Shown here: one piece after another, positions 44,050-52,046 of the stretch
How the letters are laid out: each line of letters opens with the position of its first letter
How positions within the stretch are numbered: the stretch's first letter is position 1
From: JAHEFT01 sp963766195
GTDB taxonomy: Bacteria > Pseudomonadota > Gammaproteobacteria > Xanthomonadales > SZUA-36
Direction: 5' to 3'
DNA length: 64,000 nucleotides
NCBI GenBank assembly: GCA_963766195.1
Contig: CAVXYY010000001.1
Location: 124,001 to 188,000 of the forward strand
Notes under the pieces: model-generated
What the model was told of the DNA's origin: nothing
What the model saw: only the letters and a program-made list of their open reading frames with translations
Database searches by the model: none
Program-made: the position numbers and the translations under genes

Positions 44050-45762
44050 ATGTGTTCATCAAGTTTTCGTACTCGGACACCCTCCCCGGTGAGTGAAACA
44101 AATTCAGGAGCAGTGGTCTCAGGTAATTCGGAGGCAAGTGAGGCTGCTCAAAAAATTCTGGCATCAGGTGGAAATGCGGCGGATGCCGCCACCACCTGCC
44201 TGCTGATGTTATGTGTGACCAAGCCTGGCGCTACCTGTGCAGGGGGTGAAGCCCCGCTTATGATTTATGACGCGCGCGCCAAAAAGGTCGATGTGCTTTG
44301 CGGTCTTGGCGCCGCGCCCGGCTCTGCCAAGGCAGCCCGCAGGTATCGACTTGGCACCGACTGGCAAAAGCGGGGAGCCGATTGGCATAAACGTGGAGCC
44401 GACTGGTATAAACGCGGGACCCACTGGTATAGACGTGGAATTTACGACGCCGCGACACCTGCCATGGTGCATCTGTGTGCAACCCTTCTTCTGCGCTATG
44501 GAACCATCTCATTTGAACGTGCCGTCGAACCTGTCCTGAAATGGCTCGCAGAAAACAGGCCGACACAATATCGGGATTCGGTTCACAAGATCACCATCAA
44601 TGCCGTTACCGGTAAGCCAGTCGACAAAGCAGCGGGCAAAAACAAGGATTCAAACCGCTTGTGGTGGCAGGATCTCACGAACACTTTCAAGCAGCTTATT
44701 CAGGCAGAAAAACAGCGGCCTGGTGATCGGCAAAGCAAGCTGGACGCGGTGATACAGGAATTTTACGAGGGTAAAATTGCAGAAGAAATTGTCAGATGGT
44801 ACGAAAAATCACATGCACTGCTGACTTATGAAGACCTCGTGCGACACACTACGAAAATTGAATCACCTGTATCGGTTCAGTACGGAGGGCTGGAAGTCCT
44901 GAAATGTAATATGTGGACTCAGGGCCCGTTGGTGAGTCAGGCACTCAAAATTCTGGCCGGCTTTGATACCCGCAATCAGCACTGCAATGCAGATGAACGG
45001 ACCCATTTGGTCCTGGAAACGCTAAAACTGGCAATGGCAGATCGCTTTCGACATTTTGGCGACCCGGATTTCAATAACCTTACCGTGGATGATTTGTTAG
45101 CCGACGAGTACCTAAGTCTGCGACGGGGGTTAATCAATCCCCATCTGGCTCAGAATCATGGGGCCGGTGATCCTCTGTTGTCCCGAGCACAAGCACCTCA
45201 TGCAGAGGATGGCACACCAAGTTCAATCGGCACTACAACCTGCACCGTTGCCGATAAATTTGGAAATGTAGTCGTCGTCACCCCAAGTGGCTGCGGGAGC
45301 CTCGTGGGCGCTGCAGGCACTACCGGTATCATTCACGGTACACGGCTATCCCAGTTCGTCCATCAAGCTGGCCACCCCAATTCGATAGAAACTCTTAAAC
45401 GTCCGTGCATCACGCCTTCGCCGACCATGGTGTTAAAGGACGGAAAACCTCTGATCGCAGCCAGCACCGCCTGGGGTGACTATCAGGATCAAATTGTAGT
45501 AAATCTGCTGGTAGAACTGGTGAGCCATGCCGAGTGCTTCGACGATACGATTTCCAGCCAACAAGTTGCTTACCCAAGTCTTCTGCGCATGCCGTACCAT
45601 AAATACAAGCTAAGTGAAATCATGATTCCAAGTGCGCGCCCCGACTCTGCCCGGTTCCTGACTCGTTTGGGTCATAATGTGACCACGATAGACTGGCAGT
45701 ACAAGTGGTCTGTGATCCATTTTGATCCTTCGAACGGGGATCCACGAATCTGGGCTGGTTAA
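44050..45762 (+). CDS. Gamma-glutamyltransferase-like Ntn-hydrolase family protein with heptapeptide repeats
   Basis: 570 residues, no signal peptide, so probably cytoplasmic (the second GGT in this window cannot be compared because its N-terminus is missing). The GGT fold start is clear: VSGNSEASEAAQKILASGGNAADAATT and GATCAGGEAPLMIYDARAKK. The autoprocessing site reads SSIGTTTCTVADKFGNVVV: the nucleophile-type Thr is kept, but the usual TTH is TTT. Near residue 102 are four tandem seven-residue units (G-T/A-D/H-W-x-K/R-R) where normal GGTs have a short loop. A long insertion (about 175-235, Lys/Gln-rich) is also atypical. Glutathione hydrolase activity is uncertain. It lies in the glycan gene region; role unknown. 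Confidence 0.78.
   Translation: MCSSSFRTRTPSPVSETNSGAVVSGNSEASEAAQKILASGGNAADAATTCLLMLCVTKPGATCAGGEAPLMIYDARAKKVDVLCGLGAAPGSAKAARRYRLGTDWQKRGADWHKRGADWYKRGTHWYRRGIYDAATPAMVHLCATLLLRYGTISFERAVEPVLKWLAENRPTQYRDSVHKITINAVTGKPVDKAAGKNKDSNRLWWQDLTNTFKQLIQAEKQRPGDRQSKLDAVIQEFYEGKIAEEIVRWYEKSHALLTYEDLVRHTTKIESPVSVQYGGLEVLKCNMWTQGPLVSQALKILAGFDTRNQHCNADERTHLVLETLKLAMADRFRHFGDPDFNNLTVDDLLADEYLSLRRGLINPHLAQNHGAGDPLLSRAQAPHAEDGTPSSIGTTTCTVADKFGNVVVVTPSGCGSLVGAAGTTGIIHGTRLSQFVHQAGHPNSIETLKRPCITPSPTMVLKDGKPLIAASTAWGDYQDQIVVNLLVELVSHAECFDDTISSQQVAYPSLLRMPYHKYKLSEIMIPSARPDSARFLTRLGHNVTTIDWQYKWSVIHFDPSNGDPRIWAG
44353..44436 (+). repeat. Four in-frame 21-bp tandem repeats in the GGT-like gene
   Basis: Units at 44353-44373, 44374-44394, 44395-44415 and 44416-44436 encode GTDWQKR, GADWHKR, GADWYKR and GTHWYRR. 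Sequence differs at several third positions, so the repeats are not a very recent slippage product. A fifth partial unit (GIY) follows. Confidence 0.9.
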
Positions 45763-45779
45763 AAACCTGCACAGTAACA

Positions 45780-47111
45780 TTGGCTATCGCTGGCTTCTCA
45801 ATAACAGAAAAACCACTTTATGGTTTTCCGCTAAGGGGGTTTGAGACAGAAAACGTGACCGACGCACCTTTTTCCCAGGAAACCCCGAAGACAGAATCTG
45901 CACCAAAAATCCTGTATTTGATTGGAGAACTGGTTGACGGTGGCGCAGAGAGAGTGTTCATCAACTATGTGCGCCACGCACAATCCGTAAAGCCCGTCGT
46001 CGTATTGAATAATCCGGATGGTCGAATGTTTTCGAAGTTACCCGAAGACTGCTGGGTCGAATTTCTTGGCCGTGACGACGTTGACCAATCAGCAGCAGGG
46101 TCAAGCCGGGGCTTTGCAGAGTGGCTTGGCGACACGCCAGTCGGCCATTACCTTGGCATTGCGTACCAGGCATTGAGGACTCTTGTGTACAGCTGGCGAG
46201 TAGTGCAGATCGCCAACCGCTCCGGTGCAACCGTGATTTCGTGCTTTTTGATGGAATCCCACCTGGTAGGATTACTGGCAAAATTATTGTTCCGCAACGA
46301 CCTGAAAATTCTGCTGAATGTGCACGAGCACATCACCGGGTCTATCGAGTACACGTACCCAACGGCGCTGGAGCGCCTGGCACTTCGATTTGTAATGCGC
46401 TTTCTGTATCCCGCGGCCAACCAGGTCATTGTTGTATCTGACAGCATGAAAACCGACCTGGTCGAGCACTGGAATATTGATCCCGAAAAGATTTGCGTAG
46501 CCTTCAACCCGGTTGATATTGATGAAATTTATTCAGAGGCGCATTCGGTAACCACCCCCGGTGCCGGAATTTACGACCCAGAGGAGGCAAGACTGGTGTT
46601 TCTCGGCAGGTTGGTGTACCTGAAAGGCGTGCATCATCTGGTAGAAGCCGTGGGTCTTCTCAAAGGTCGCCTGGCGGCACGCATAATGCTGGTTGGCGAG
46701 GGTGAGGAACAAAAGTCGTTGCACGATCAATGCCGGCAACTTGGAATATCGGATCAAGTGGAATTTCTGGGTTGGCAGGATCATCCATGGCGGGTACTTG
46801 CCTCCGCAGACTTGCTGGTGCAACCATCTCTGACCGAGGCCTTTCCTCAGTCAATTGTCGAAGCCATGGCTTTGGGCATTCCGGTTGTGGCGAGCGATTG
46901 TTCCCCGGGAATACGTGAAATACTCGAACACGGCAAATACGGCCGACTTGTGCCACCAGCGGATTCAAAAGCATTGGCTGACGCGATCGAAGAAATGATG
47001 GCCGACCCTCAGCTGAGGGCAAAATACAGAGACCTCGGGAAAGAGAGAATCCAGAGATTTTTTCCGAAAAACACCGTCCCTGTTTATGAACGCATTCTGC
47101 GGAGCGCCTAG
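45780..47111 (+). CDS. Glycosyltransferase family 4
   Basis: Up to 443 residues. GT-B features: ILYLIGELVDGGAERVFINYV (the GGAE donor-domain start common in GT4), LLNVHEHITGSIEYTYP, VIVVSDSMKTDLVEHWNI, LVFLGRLVYLKGVHHLVEAV and the EX7E region QPSLTEAFPQSIVEAMALGIPVVASDCSPGIREIL. It uses a nucleotide sugar with retention. Start uncertain: TTG 45780 is the longest, and GTG 45855 leaves the domain whole. Six bases separate it from the next gene, so the two are cotranscribed. Confidence 0.88.
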   Translation: MAIAGFSITEKPLYGFPLRGFETENVTDAPFSQETPKTESAPKILYLIGELVDGGAERVFINYVRHAQSVKPVVVLNNPDGRMFSKLPEDCWVEFLGRDDVDQSAAGSSRGFAEWLGDTPVGHYLGIAYQALRTLVYSWRVVQIANRSGATVISCFLMESHLVGLLAKLLFRNDLKILLNVHEHITGSIEYTYPTALERLALRFVMRFLYPAANQVIVVSDSMKTDLVEHWNIDPEKICVAFNPVDIDEIYSEAHSVTTPGAGIYDPEEARLVFLGRLVYLKGVHHLVEAVGLLKGRLAARIMLVGEGEEQKSLHDQCRQLGISDQVEFLGWQDHPWRVLASADLLVQPSLTEAFPQSIVEAMALGIPVVASDCSPGIREILEHGKYGRLVPPADSKALADAIEEMMADPQLRAKYRDLGKERIQRFFPKNTVPVYERILRSA

Positions 47112-47117
47112 CGCCTC

Positions 47118-48857
47118 ATGATTCCTTCAAAGACTGATTCGCTTGGGGAGGCCAGGCACGCTGACCAGCAAGGAACATCAAATGAATCGATTCGATTAGG
47201 CGTGCTGGTCGATAACGATCGTGTACCTCACTATGTAAACACACTGCTTGACGAGATCTCCACTCATCCGGGTTTTCGGTTGGTCGCTGTTATTGTCCAT
47301 CGAAAATATCGTGCGCAAGAGTGGTCCGGTCACGGTGGCAATCATGCCGGAAAGCCTTCAGGTCTGGTGTCTTTGGACCGCATTGTGGCGAAAGGCGCGC
47401 TCTTAATTATCACAGCAATCGAAGCTTTGATATTGAGGCTGAGAAATCGGGCAGGCCGCCCTTTCAGACCTCAACACGTAAAGATTCCATCAACTTCCAC
47501 CGTAAGGATTACTCCGCTACCCGCTGAAGTTTCTAAACAATGCAACTACTCGCAATCAGATCTTGAATTGCTCACGGGTTTATCCCTGGATTTTCTAATC
47601 ATTGAAAGCGATTGGGATCCGGCATTGGTTGCGCGAACCAGCATTGCAAGATTCGGTGCTATAAGGATGCGGTTTGGCGAACTGCCGGGAGTTCCAATAC
47701 GTCAAGCTGGATTCAAAGAAGTGTGTCGACGCGACCCTTCTTCGAAATTCAGCATTGTGTTACTTAATGGTCTTGGGGATACGCCCATTTTTAATGGAGT
47801 ATTTCACACCCGGCTGTCGATGGTGGACAATCGCAATGAACTGATCAGAAAAGCTTATCCCTATCTTGGACAGGCTATAGCTGCCTTTTTCGCTGAGTCC
47901 AATCCTGAAAAACCCGCTTACTCCAGATCCGATGTGTCAACTTGTGAAGTCGTGGACAGCCTGTTGGGAACCGGGGAGTTATTTGGCAGCCTCTGGGCCC
48001 GCATCGATATGATCAGGCTTGGAATCCAGAACAGGTTAATGGGTAGGAAAGAATGCTGGCAGATAGCCTGGTATCGGGGTTGTTGGCCGGAGGTTGGCAC
48101 AGCGAAAAGCAATCTGGTAGAAAATCCCGTGGGGAGCTTCCTGGCAGACCCGTTTATCGTCAACAAAGCGGGTAGACGGATATGCTTCGTGGAGGAATTC
48201 AAGTACCGGAATCGCCGTGGCGTCATCAGCGCCATCGAGTTAACGGAGACATCTGCCCGTATGCTCGGCACCATTATTGAAGAGCCATTTCATCTGTCGT
48301 TTCCCTTTTTGTTCGAGCATGAATCCCAATTGTACCTGTGCCCGGAAACTTCGGAAGCGGGCCAAATCCGTGTTTACGAGTGCGTGGATTACCCCTTGAG
48401 ATGGAGACTCTGCAAAGTTCTGATGGAAAACGTGCAGGCAGCTGACACCATGCTCGTTGAATACGGTGGCCGATGGTGGATGTTCACCAATATTGATCCG
48501 CAGGGTTCGAGCGACTTTGAGAGCCGTTTATATCTGTTCTGGTCAGACAGTCCGTTGAGTACCGCGTGGGTACCCCATCCTCAAAATCCCGTGGTTTTCG
48601 ATCCCTTATACGGCCGTAATGCCGGATTTGTCACCAGGGACGGTGAACTGTTTCGCTGTGCTCAGCGTCAGGGCTTTCGGCAATACGGCGAAGCATTTTC
48701 GATCCGAAAAATAACCACTCTTACAACAAAGTGCTATGCGGAACAATTTCATTTCGAAGCAGGGCCGGAAATATTTGGGGCGAATGGCACGCACCACATC
48801 CACCATGATGACGAGTTCGTCGTTCGCGACGAATGTCACATCGTTCGTCCTAAGTAA
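47118..48857 (+). CDS. Formyltransferase-like domain fused to a GINT1-like beta-propeller domain
   Basis: 579 residues. The first half (about 25-270) has a degenerate methionyl-tRNA-formyltransferase-like fold: RLGVLVDNDRVPHYVNTLL, FLIIESDWDPALV and FGAIRMRFGELPGVPIRQAGF, without the usual Asn-x-HPSLLP text. The second half (about 320-579) matches the N-terminal domain of plant glucosamine inositolphosphorylceramide transferase 1: FLADPFIVNKAGRRICFVEEF, HLSFPFLFEHESQLYLCPETS, ADTMLVEYGGRWWMFTNID, NPVVFDPLYGRNAG. In bacteria such fusions occur in surface glycan loci and probably modify amino sugars. Exact reaction unknown. Cotranscribed with the upstream GT4; eight-base tail overlap with the reductase gene. 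Confidence 0.78.
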   Translation: MIPSKTDSLGEARHADQQGTSNESIRLGVLVDNDRVPHYVNTLLDEISTHPGFRLVAVIVHRKYRAQEWSGHGGNHAGKPSGLVSLDRIVAKGALLIITAIEALILRLRNRAGRPFRPQHVKIPSTSTVRITPLPAEVSKQCNYSQSDLELLTGLSLDFLIIESDWDPALVARTSIARFGAIRMRFGELPGVPIRQAGFKEVCRRDPSSKFSIVLLNGLGDTPIFNGVFHTRLSMVDNRNELIRKAYPYLGQAIAAFFAESNPEKPAYSRSDVSTCEVVDSLLGTGELFGSLWARIDMIRLGIQNRLMGRKECWQIAWYRGCWPEVGTAKSNLVENPVGSFLADPFIVNKAGRRICFVEEFKYRNRRGVISAIELTETSARMLGTIIEEPFHLSFPFLFEHESQLYLCPETSEAGQIRVYECVDYPLRWRLCKVLMENVQAADTMLVEYGGRWWMFTNIDPQGSSDFESRLYLFWSDSPLSTAWVPHPQNPVVFDPLYGRNAGFVTRDGELFRCAQRQGFRQYGEAFSIRKITTLTTKCYAEQFHFEAGPEIFGANGTHHIHHDDEFVVRDECHIVRPK

Positions 48858-49827
48858 CCCCGCCAGCGACTCGTGCCCTTTGTTGAATCAAAGTCAGTAC
48901 CATGTCGATTGTCGGTGTCGGCACATCGACCAGGCGACCGAGTTCCTGCACTACGGTAACGAGCGGGTCAATTTCCATGGCTCTGCCCTGTTCGAGGTCC
49001 TGCAACATGGAAGTTTTGTGGGCACCGACTGCGACAGCTCCTGCCAGTCGCTGTTCGATCGTGACACGGAAGTTCGCTCCGAGATTTTCTCCAATCGCCT
49101 GAGATTCGAGCATCATTAACCTGCAGATACCCGCAGTACCGGGCTCGCCTGCCACCATATCCAGGGTTGCGTGCGTCAGAGCACTGATCGGATTAAAGCA
49201 GAGATTCCCCCACAATTTGAGCCAAATATCATCGCGGATATTGCTACGAACCCGCGACGTAAGTCCCGCACCTTGCAGTGCGTCACATAGTTTTTTCGCC
49301 CGCTCTGATTGGCTACCATCCGGTTCGCCAAGAATAAACCGGTCACCTTCGATGTGCCGAATAACGCCGGGCGCCGCAATTTCCGATGCCGGGTAGACGA
49401 CGCATCCGATTGCCCGCGCCGGACTCAAGGCTGCCCAGATTTTGCCGCCAGGATCGACACTTTCAAGCTGATGGTTTTCGAATGGTCCTTCGAGTTGGTA
49501 GAAATACCACCAGGGTATTCCATTCACACAAGTGACGATAGCCGTGTCGCCGTCCAGCAGTGATTGCATGCGATCGACGACACCCGGCAGGGAATGCGCT
49601 TTGAGCGTGATAAACACGTAGTCCTGAGGCCCTGCGTCTGCCGGGTCTTCAAGGCAACGTGGATGAGCAACCCTTTCCTGTCCGTCTATCAGCAGCCTGA
49701 TACCATTTTTTTGCATTGCCGCAAGGTGCGCTCCACGATCAATCAGCGTCACATCCTCTCCAGCCAGCGAAAGCTGAACGCCCAGCCACCCACCGATTGC
49801 ACCAGCACCATATATACAGATTCGCAT
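48850..49827 (-). CDS. 2-dehydropantoate 2-reductase family protein (PanE/ApbA)
   Basis: 325 residues from ATG 49827, chosen because the Rossmann motif begins there (MRICIYGAGAIGGWLGVQLSLAG); the longer frame to 49941 adds no recognisable domain. NADPH domain (about 1-175) includes LIDRGAHLAAMQKNGIRL and VFITLKAHSLPGV. The C-terminal helical domain has DDIWLKLWGNLCFNPISALT, with the catalytic Lys. True PanE reduces ketopantoate for coenzyme A synthesis, but this family has many paralogues acting on other 2-ketoacids. The location among glycan genes argues for caution. Confidence 0.85.
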   Translation of the reverse strand: MRICIYGAGAIGGWLGVQLSLAGEDVTLIDRGAHLAAMQKNGIRLLIDGQERVAHPRCLEDPADAGPQDYVFITLKAHSLPGVVDRMQSLLDGDTAIVTCVNGIPWWYFYQLEGPFENHQLESVDPGGKIWAALSPARAIGCVVYPASEIAAPGVIRHIEGDRFILGEPDGSQSERAKKLCDALQGAGLTSRVRSNIRDDIWLKLWGNLCFNPISALTHATLDMVAGEPGTAGICRLMMLESQAIGENLGANFRVTIEQRLAGAVAVGAHKTSMLQDLEQGRAMEIDPLVTVVQELGRLVDVPTPTIDMVLTLIQQRARVAGGVT

Positions 49828-50065
49828 CAGACCAGCCCCGGATTTTCCGCAAGACCGATGCACTGCTTCTTTCCGGTTACCCCTTTGGGTATTTGACTGA
49901 CAAAAAGTGCTTGAACGGTGTCTTGTTTGGTCAAAAATCACCCCGAAAAATGCGGTTAGCCGGGTCGAAGTATATGACAGATATCCCCTGATTTCTTCAG
50001 TGTAATCATCGAAAGAGGATATGATTGAATGATTTCACATTATCGAAGAAAGTGACAAGGAAAGC

Positions 50066-50950
50066 ATGGGCAGCCACAAAGCGCAGCCGATTTGCATTGC
50101 CGGCATCGGCCGAAGCGGAACGACCATATTCTTCAAAGTCCTGGCCTCTCATCCTGATTTGGGATGGGTCTCGAACGTGATAGAAAAAGTCCCGGGTCTG
50201 CCGCAATTGGCGGTGTTCTCGCGACTACATCCGCTGGTGGAAAGACTGGGAACACGATCGCGGCTGAGCCGATATATCCCAGGGCCATCCGAATCCATAC
50301 ACTCCATCAGGAAATGCAGCAACGGTCTTTTCACGGTCCACCACGTCGTTCTCGAAGAAGAAATTTCACCGGAAGTAATTCATTCTGTTCGCGAGTACCA
50401 TGCTCGGATCCTTCGCTGCCAAGGACGACAAAGACTTGTAACAAAGCATACCGGATTTCCACGTTTCCGATTCTGGAGAAAGGTCTACCCTGAAGCGAAA
50501 TTGATTCAGATTCTGCGGGATGGACGAGCTGTCGTGAATTCGCTGATGAACGTTTCCTGGTGGCGCGGCACTCCCGATGCCTGGATGTGGGGCCCGATTC
50601 CGGAGAACTATCTCATGGAATACGAGAACTCCGGCAGAAGACGGTCGGTGCTGGCGGCGATCGGCTGGAAGAGACTCATGGACCTGTACGAACAAGAAGC
50701 AGATGAATTACCGGCCGGCATGCTCGTTAAACAGGTTCGTTACAACGAATTTACCGCGAACCCCCTATCCGTAATGCGTGAAGTGGCCGAGTTTGCCGAC
50801 CTGCCGCAATCTCCCAAGTTCGAGAGATCCATTAAAAGATTCCAGATTCGCGATGCAGATACGGCCTGGCGAACCAGCCTGAGTCCGGAAGACCTGGCTC
50901 ATGTCGAGAGAGTCATCGGAGACCACCTCTCGAGGTACGGTTTTTCCTAG
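50066..50950 (+). CDS. Sulfotransferase family protein
   Basis: 294 residues. The 5'-phosphosulfate loop is IAGIGRSGTTIFFKVLASHP (residues 11-30), and the 3'-phosphate site is KLIQILRDGRAVVNSLMNVSWW (about 155). YNEFTANPLSVMREVAEFADL is the C-terminal signature. It moves sulfate from PAPS to a hydroxyl or amine, probably on a glycan or lipid made by the nearby transferases (inference). AAGGAAAG ribosome site. Its stop overlaps the convergent GT2 stop by four bases. Confidence 0.88.
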   Translation: MGSHKAQPICIAGIGRSGTTIFFKVLASHPDLGWVSNVIEKVPGLPQLAVFSRLHPLVERLGTRSRLSRYIPGPSESIHSIRKCSNGLFTVHHVVLEEEISPEVIHSVREYHARILRCQGRQRLVTKHTGFPRFRFWRKVYPEAKLIQILRDGRAVVNSLMNVSWWRGTPDAWMWGPIPENYLMEYENSGRRRSVLAAIGWKRLMDLYEQEADELPAGMLVKQVRYNEFTANPLSVMREVAEFADLPQSPKFERSIKRFQIRDADTAWRTSLSPEDLAHVERVIGDHLSRYGFS

Positions 50951-51816
50951 AACAAGCTCCTTGCTGTTGACGCAACAAGATACAAATATGCTCTTGCGTT
51001 ATAAGGATTATATTTGATTGATTTAAAGAATAATTCCCTGGCCTTTGAATAATTGCCGGCCCCATGAAATTTTTTTCCCAACCGGACACAAATTCTGGAC
51101 AATTTCCTGAAAGCGACGTCCCTGGCTATGTAATCCTTGCCTCCTAATTCAAAGTAAAACCTTTCCCGGACAAACAAAGCATTTTCGGACAACCCTTTGG
51201 ACAAACTCCCGGGACTATCTGTTCTTGGCACCTTTATCTCATCGACGAACCGGAAGTCACCTTTCAAGGAAAGCCTCAGAAAAAAGTCAGGATCTTCCAT
51301 ATTGGTCAGACTTTCATCAAACCTGAGGTCTTTAATCGAATTGGACCTGATCACCGTTCCTGAGGGGGTAACGAAATGATGATCGAACAGATCTTGTGTC
51401 ACCGAACCGCTTTTACATCGCTCAACTGGAAAGGAGTTCAAGAGACTGCCGTCGCTTTTGACGTAGGCGGTCATACAATAGGCCAATACGTGTTGAGGAT
51501 GCGCTTCGAGGGCTGAAACCATTTTCTCAAGGTAATTTTCTGGCCAATAATCGTCAGAATCCAGGAATGCCAAAAGGCTTCCTGTTGCGACATCAAGCCC
51601 GACATTTCTTGCGGAAGAAACCCCGCCATTGGTTTTCTTTATATATTTCAGCCTTGCATCAACAATATTACCTACCACACTCTCCGTATCATCTTCACTG
51701 CCGTCGTCAATGACGATGACCTCTGTTTGATATACGCCCTGGCTCAAAGCACTCATTATTGCCCGCTTAATGCAATACGCTCGATTGAACGTTGGTATTA
51801 CTACCGAAACTTGCAT
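50947..51816 (-). CDS. Glycosyltransferase family 2
   Basis: 289 residues, textbook GT-A: VSVVIPTFNRAYCIKRAIMSAL, VIVIDDGSEDDTESVV, GGVSSARNVGLDVATGSLLAFLDSDDYW (DxD near 95) and NMEDPDFFLRLSLKGDFRFVDEI. The last 60 residues are helical (YSKARELFFKSIKYNPYNARAY) and TPR-like. Lower GC than the neighbourhood by eye, perhaps a recent arrival. Acceptor unknown; next to a sulfotransferase. Confidence 0.92.
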   Translation of the reverse strand: MQVSVVIPTFNRAYCIKRAIMSALSQGVYQTEVIVIDDGSEDDTESVVGNIVDARLKYIKKTNGGVSSARNVGLDVATGSLLAFLDSDDYWPENYLEKMVSALEAHPQHVLAYCMTAYVKSDGSLLNSFPVERCKSGSVTQDLFDHHFVTPSGTVIRSNSIKDLRFDESLTNMEDPDFFLRLSLKGDFRFVDEIKVPRTDSPGSLSKGLSENALFVRERFYFELGGKDYIARDVAFRKLSRICVRLGKKFHGAGNYSKARELFFKSIKYNPYNARAYLYLVASTARSLF

Positions 51817-51877
51817 TAATCAAGCCTGTCTTTAGTTTTGCAACTGCCAGAGGATGGGTGGTTTCTGCGGATGCCGG

Positions 51878-52046
51878 TCACTTTTTATTCAGCGTTTTTG
51901 CCTTGTAACGGTGCCAGTTCGAAATGACCCTGGAAAGCCCTTCGGTCTGACAACTATTTTCAAGTATATCAGCATCAATGATAGCCATATCCGCGGGCTT
52001 GCCGGAATCAAGTGATCCGTGTTTTGTTCTTCCTATCTGCCCGGCG
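51878..52046 (-). pseudogene. Amidohydrolase C-terminal fragment
   Basis: The minus strand reads KHGSLDSGKPADMAIIDADI and then about 27 residues to a stop at 51878-51880. G-S-L/I-x-x-G-K-x-A-D-x-x-x-x-D is the C-terminal strand signature of metal-dependent amidohydrolases (YtcJ/imidazolonepropionase-like). The rest of such an enzyme is absent: the SDR gene abuts and overlaps it. It looks like a deletion remnant. Confidence 0.45.

Noticed and set aside
44209..44566. Minus-strand open frames across the heptapeptide repeats
   Set aside because: Repeat-driven shadows of the GGT-like gene without start signals or motifs.
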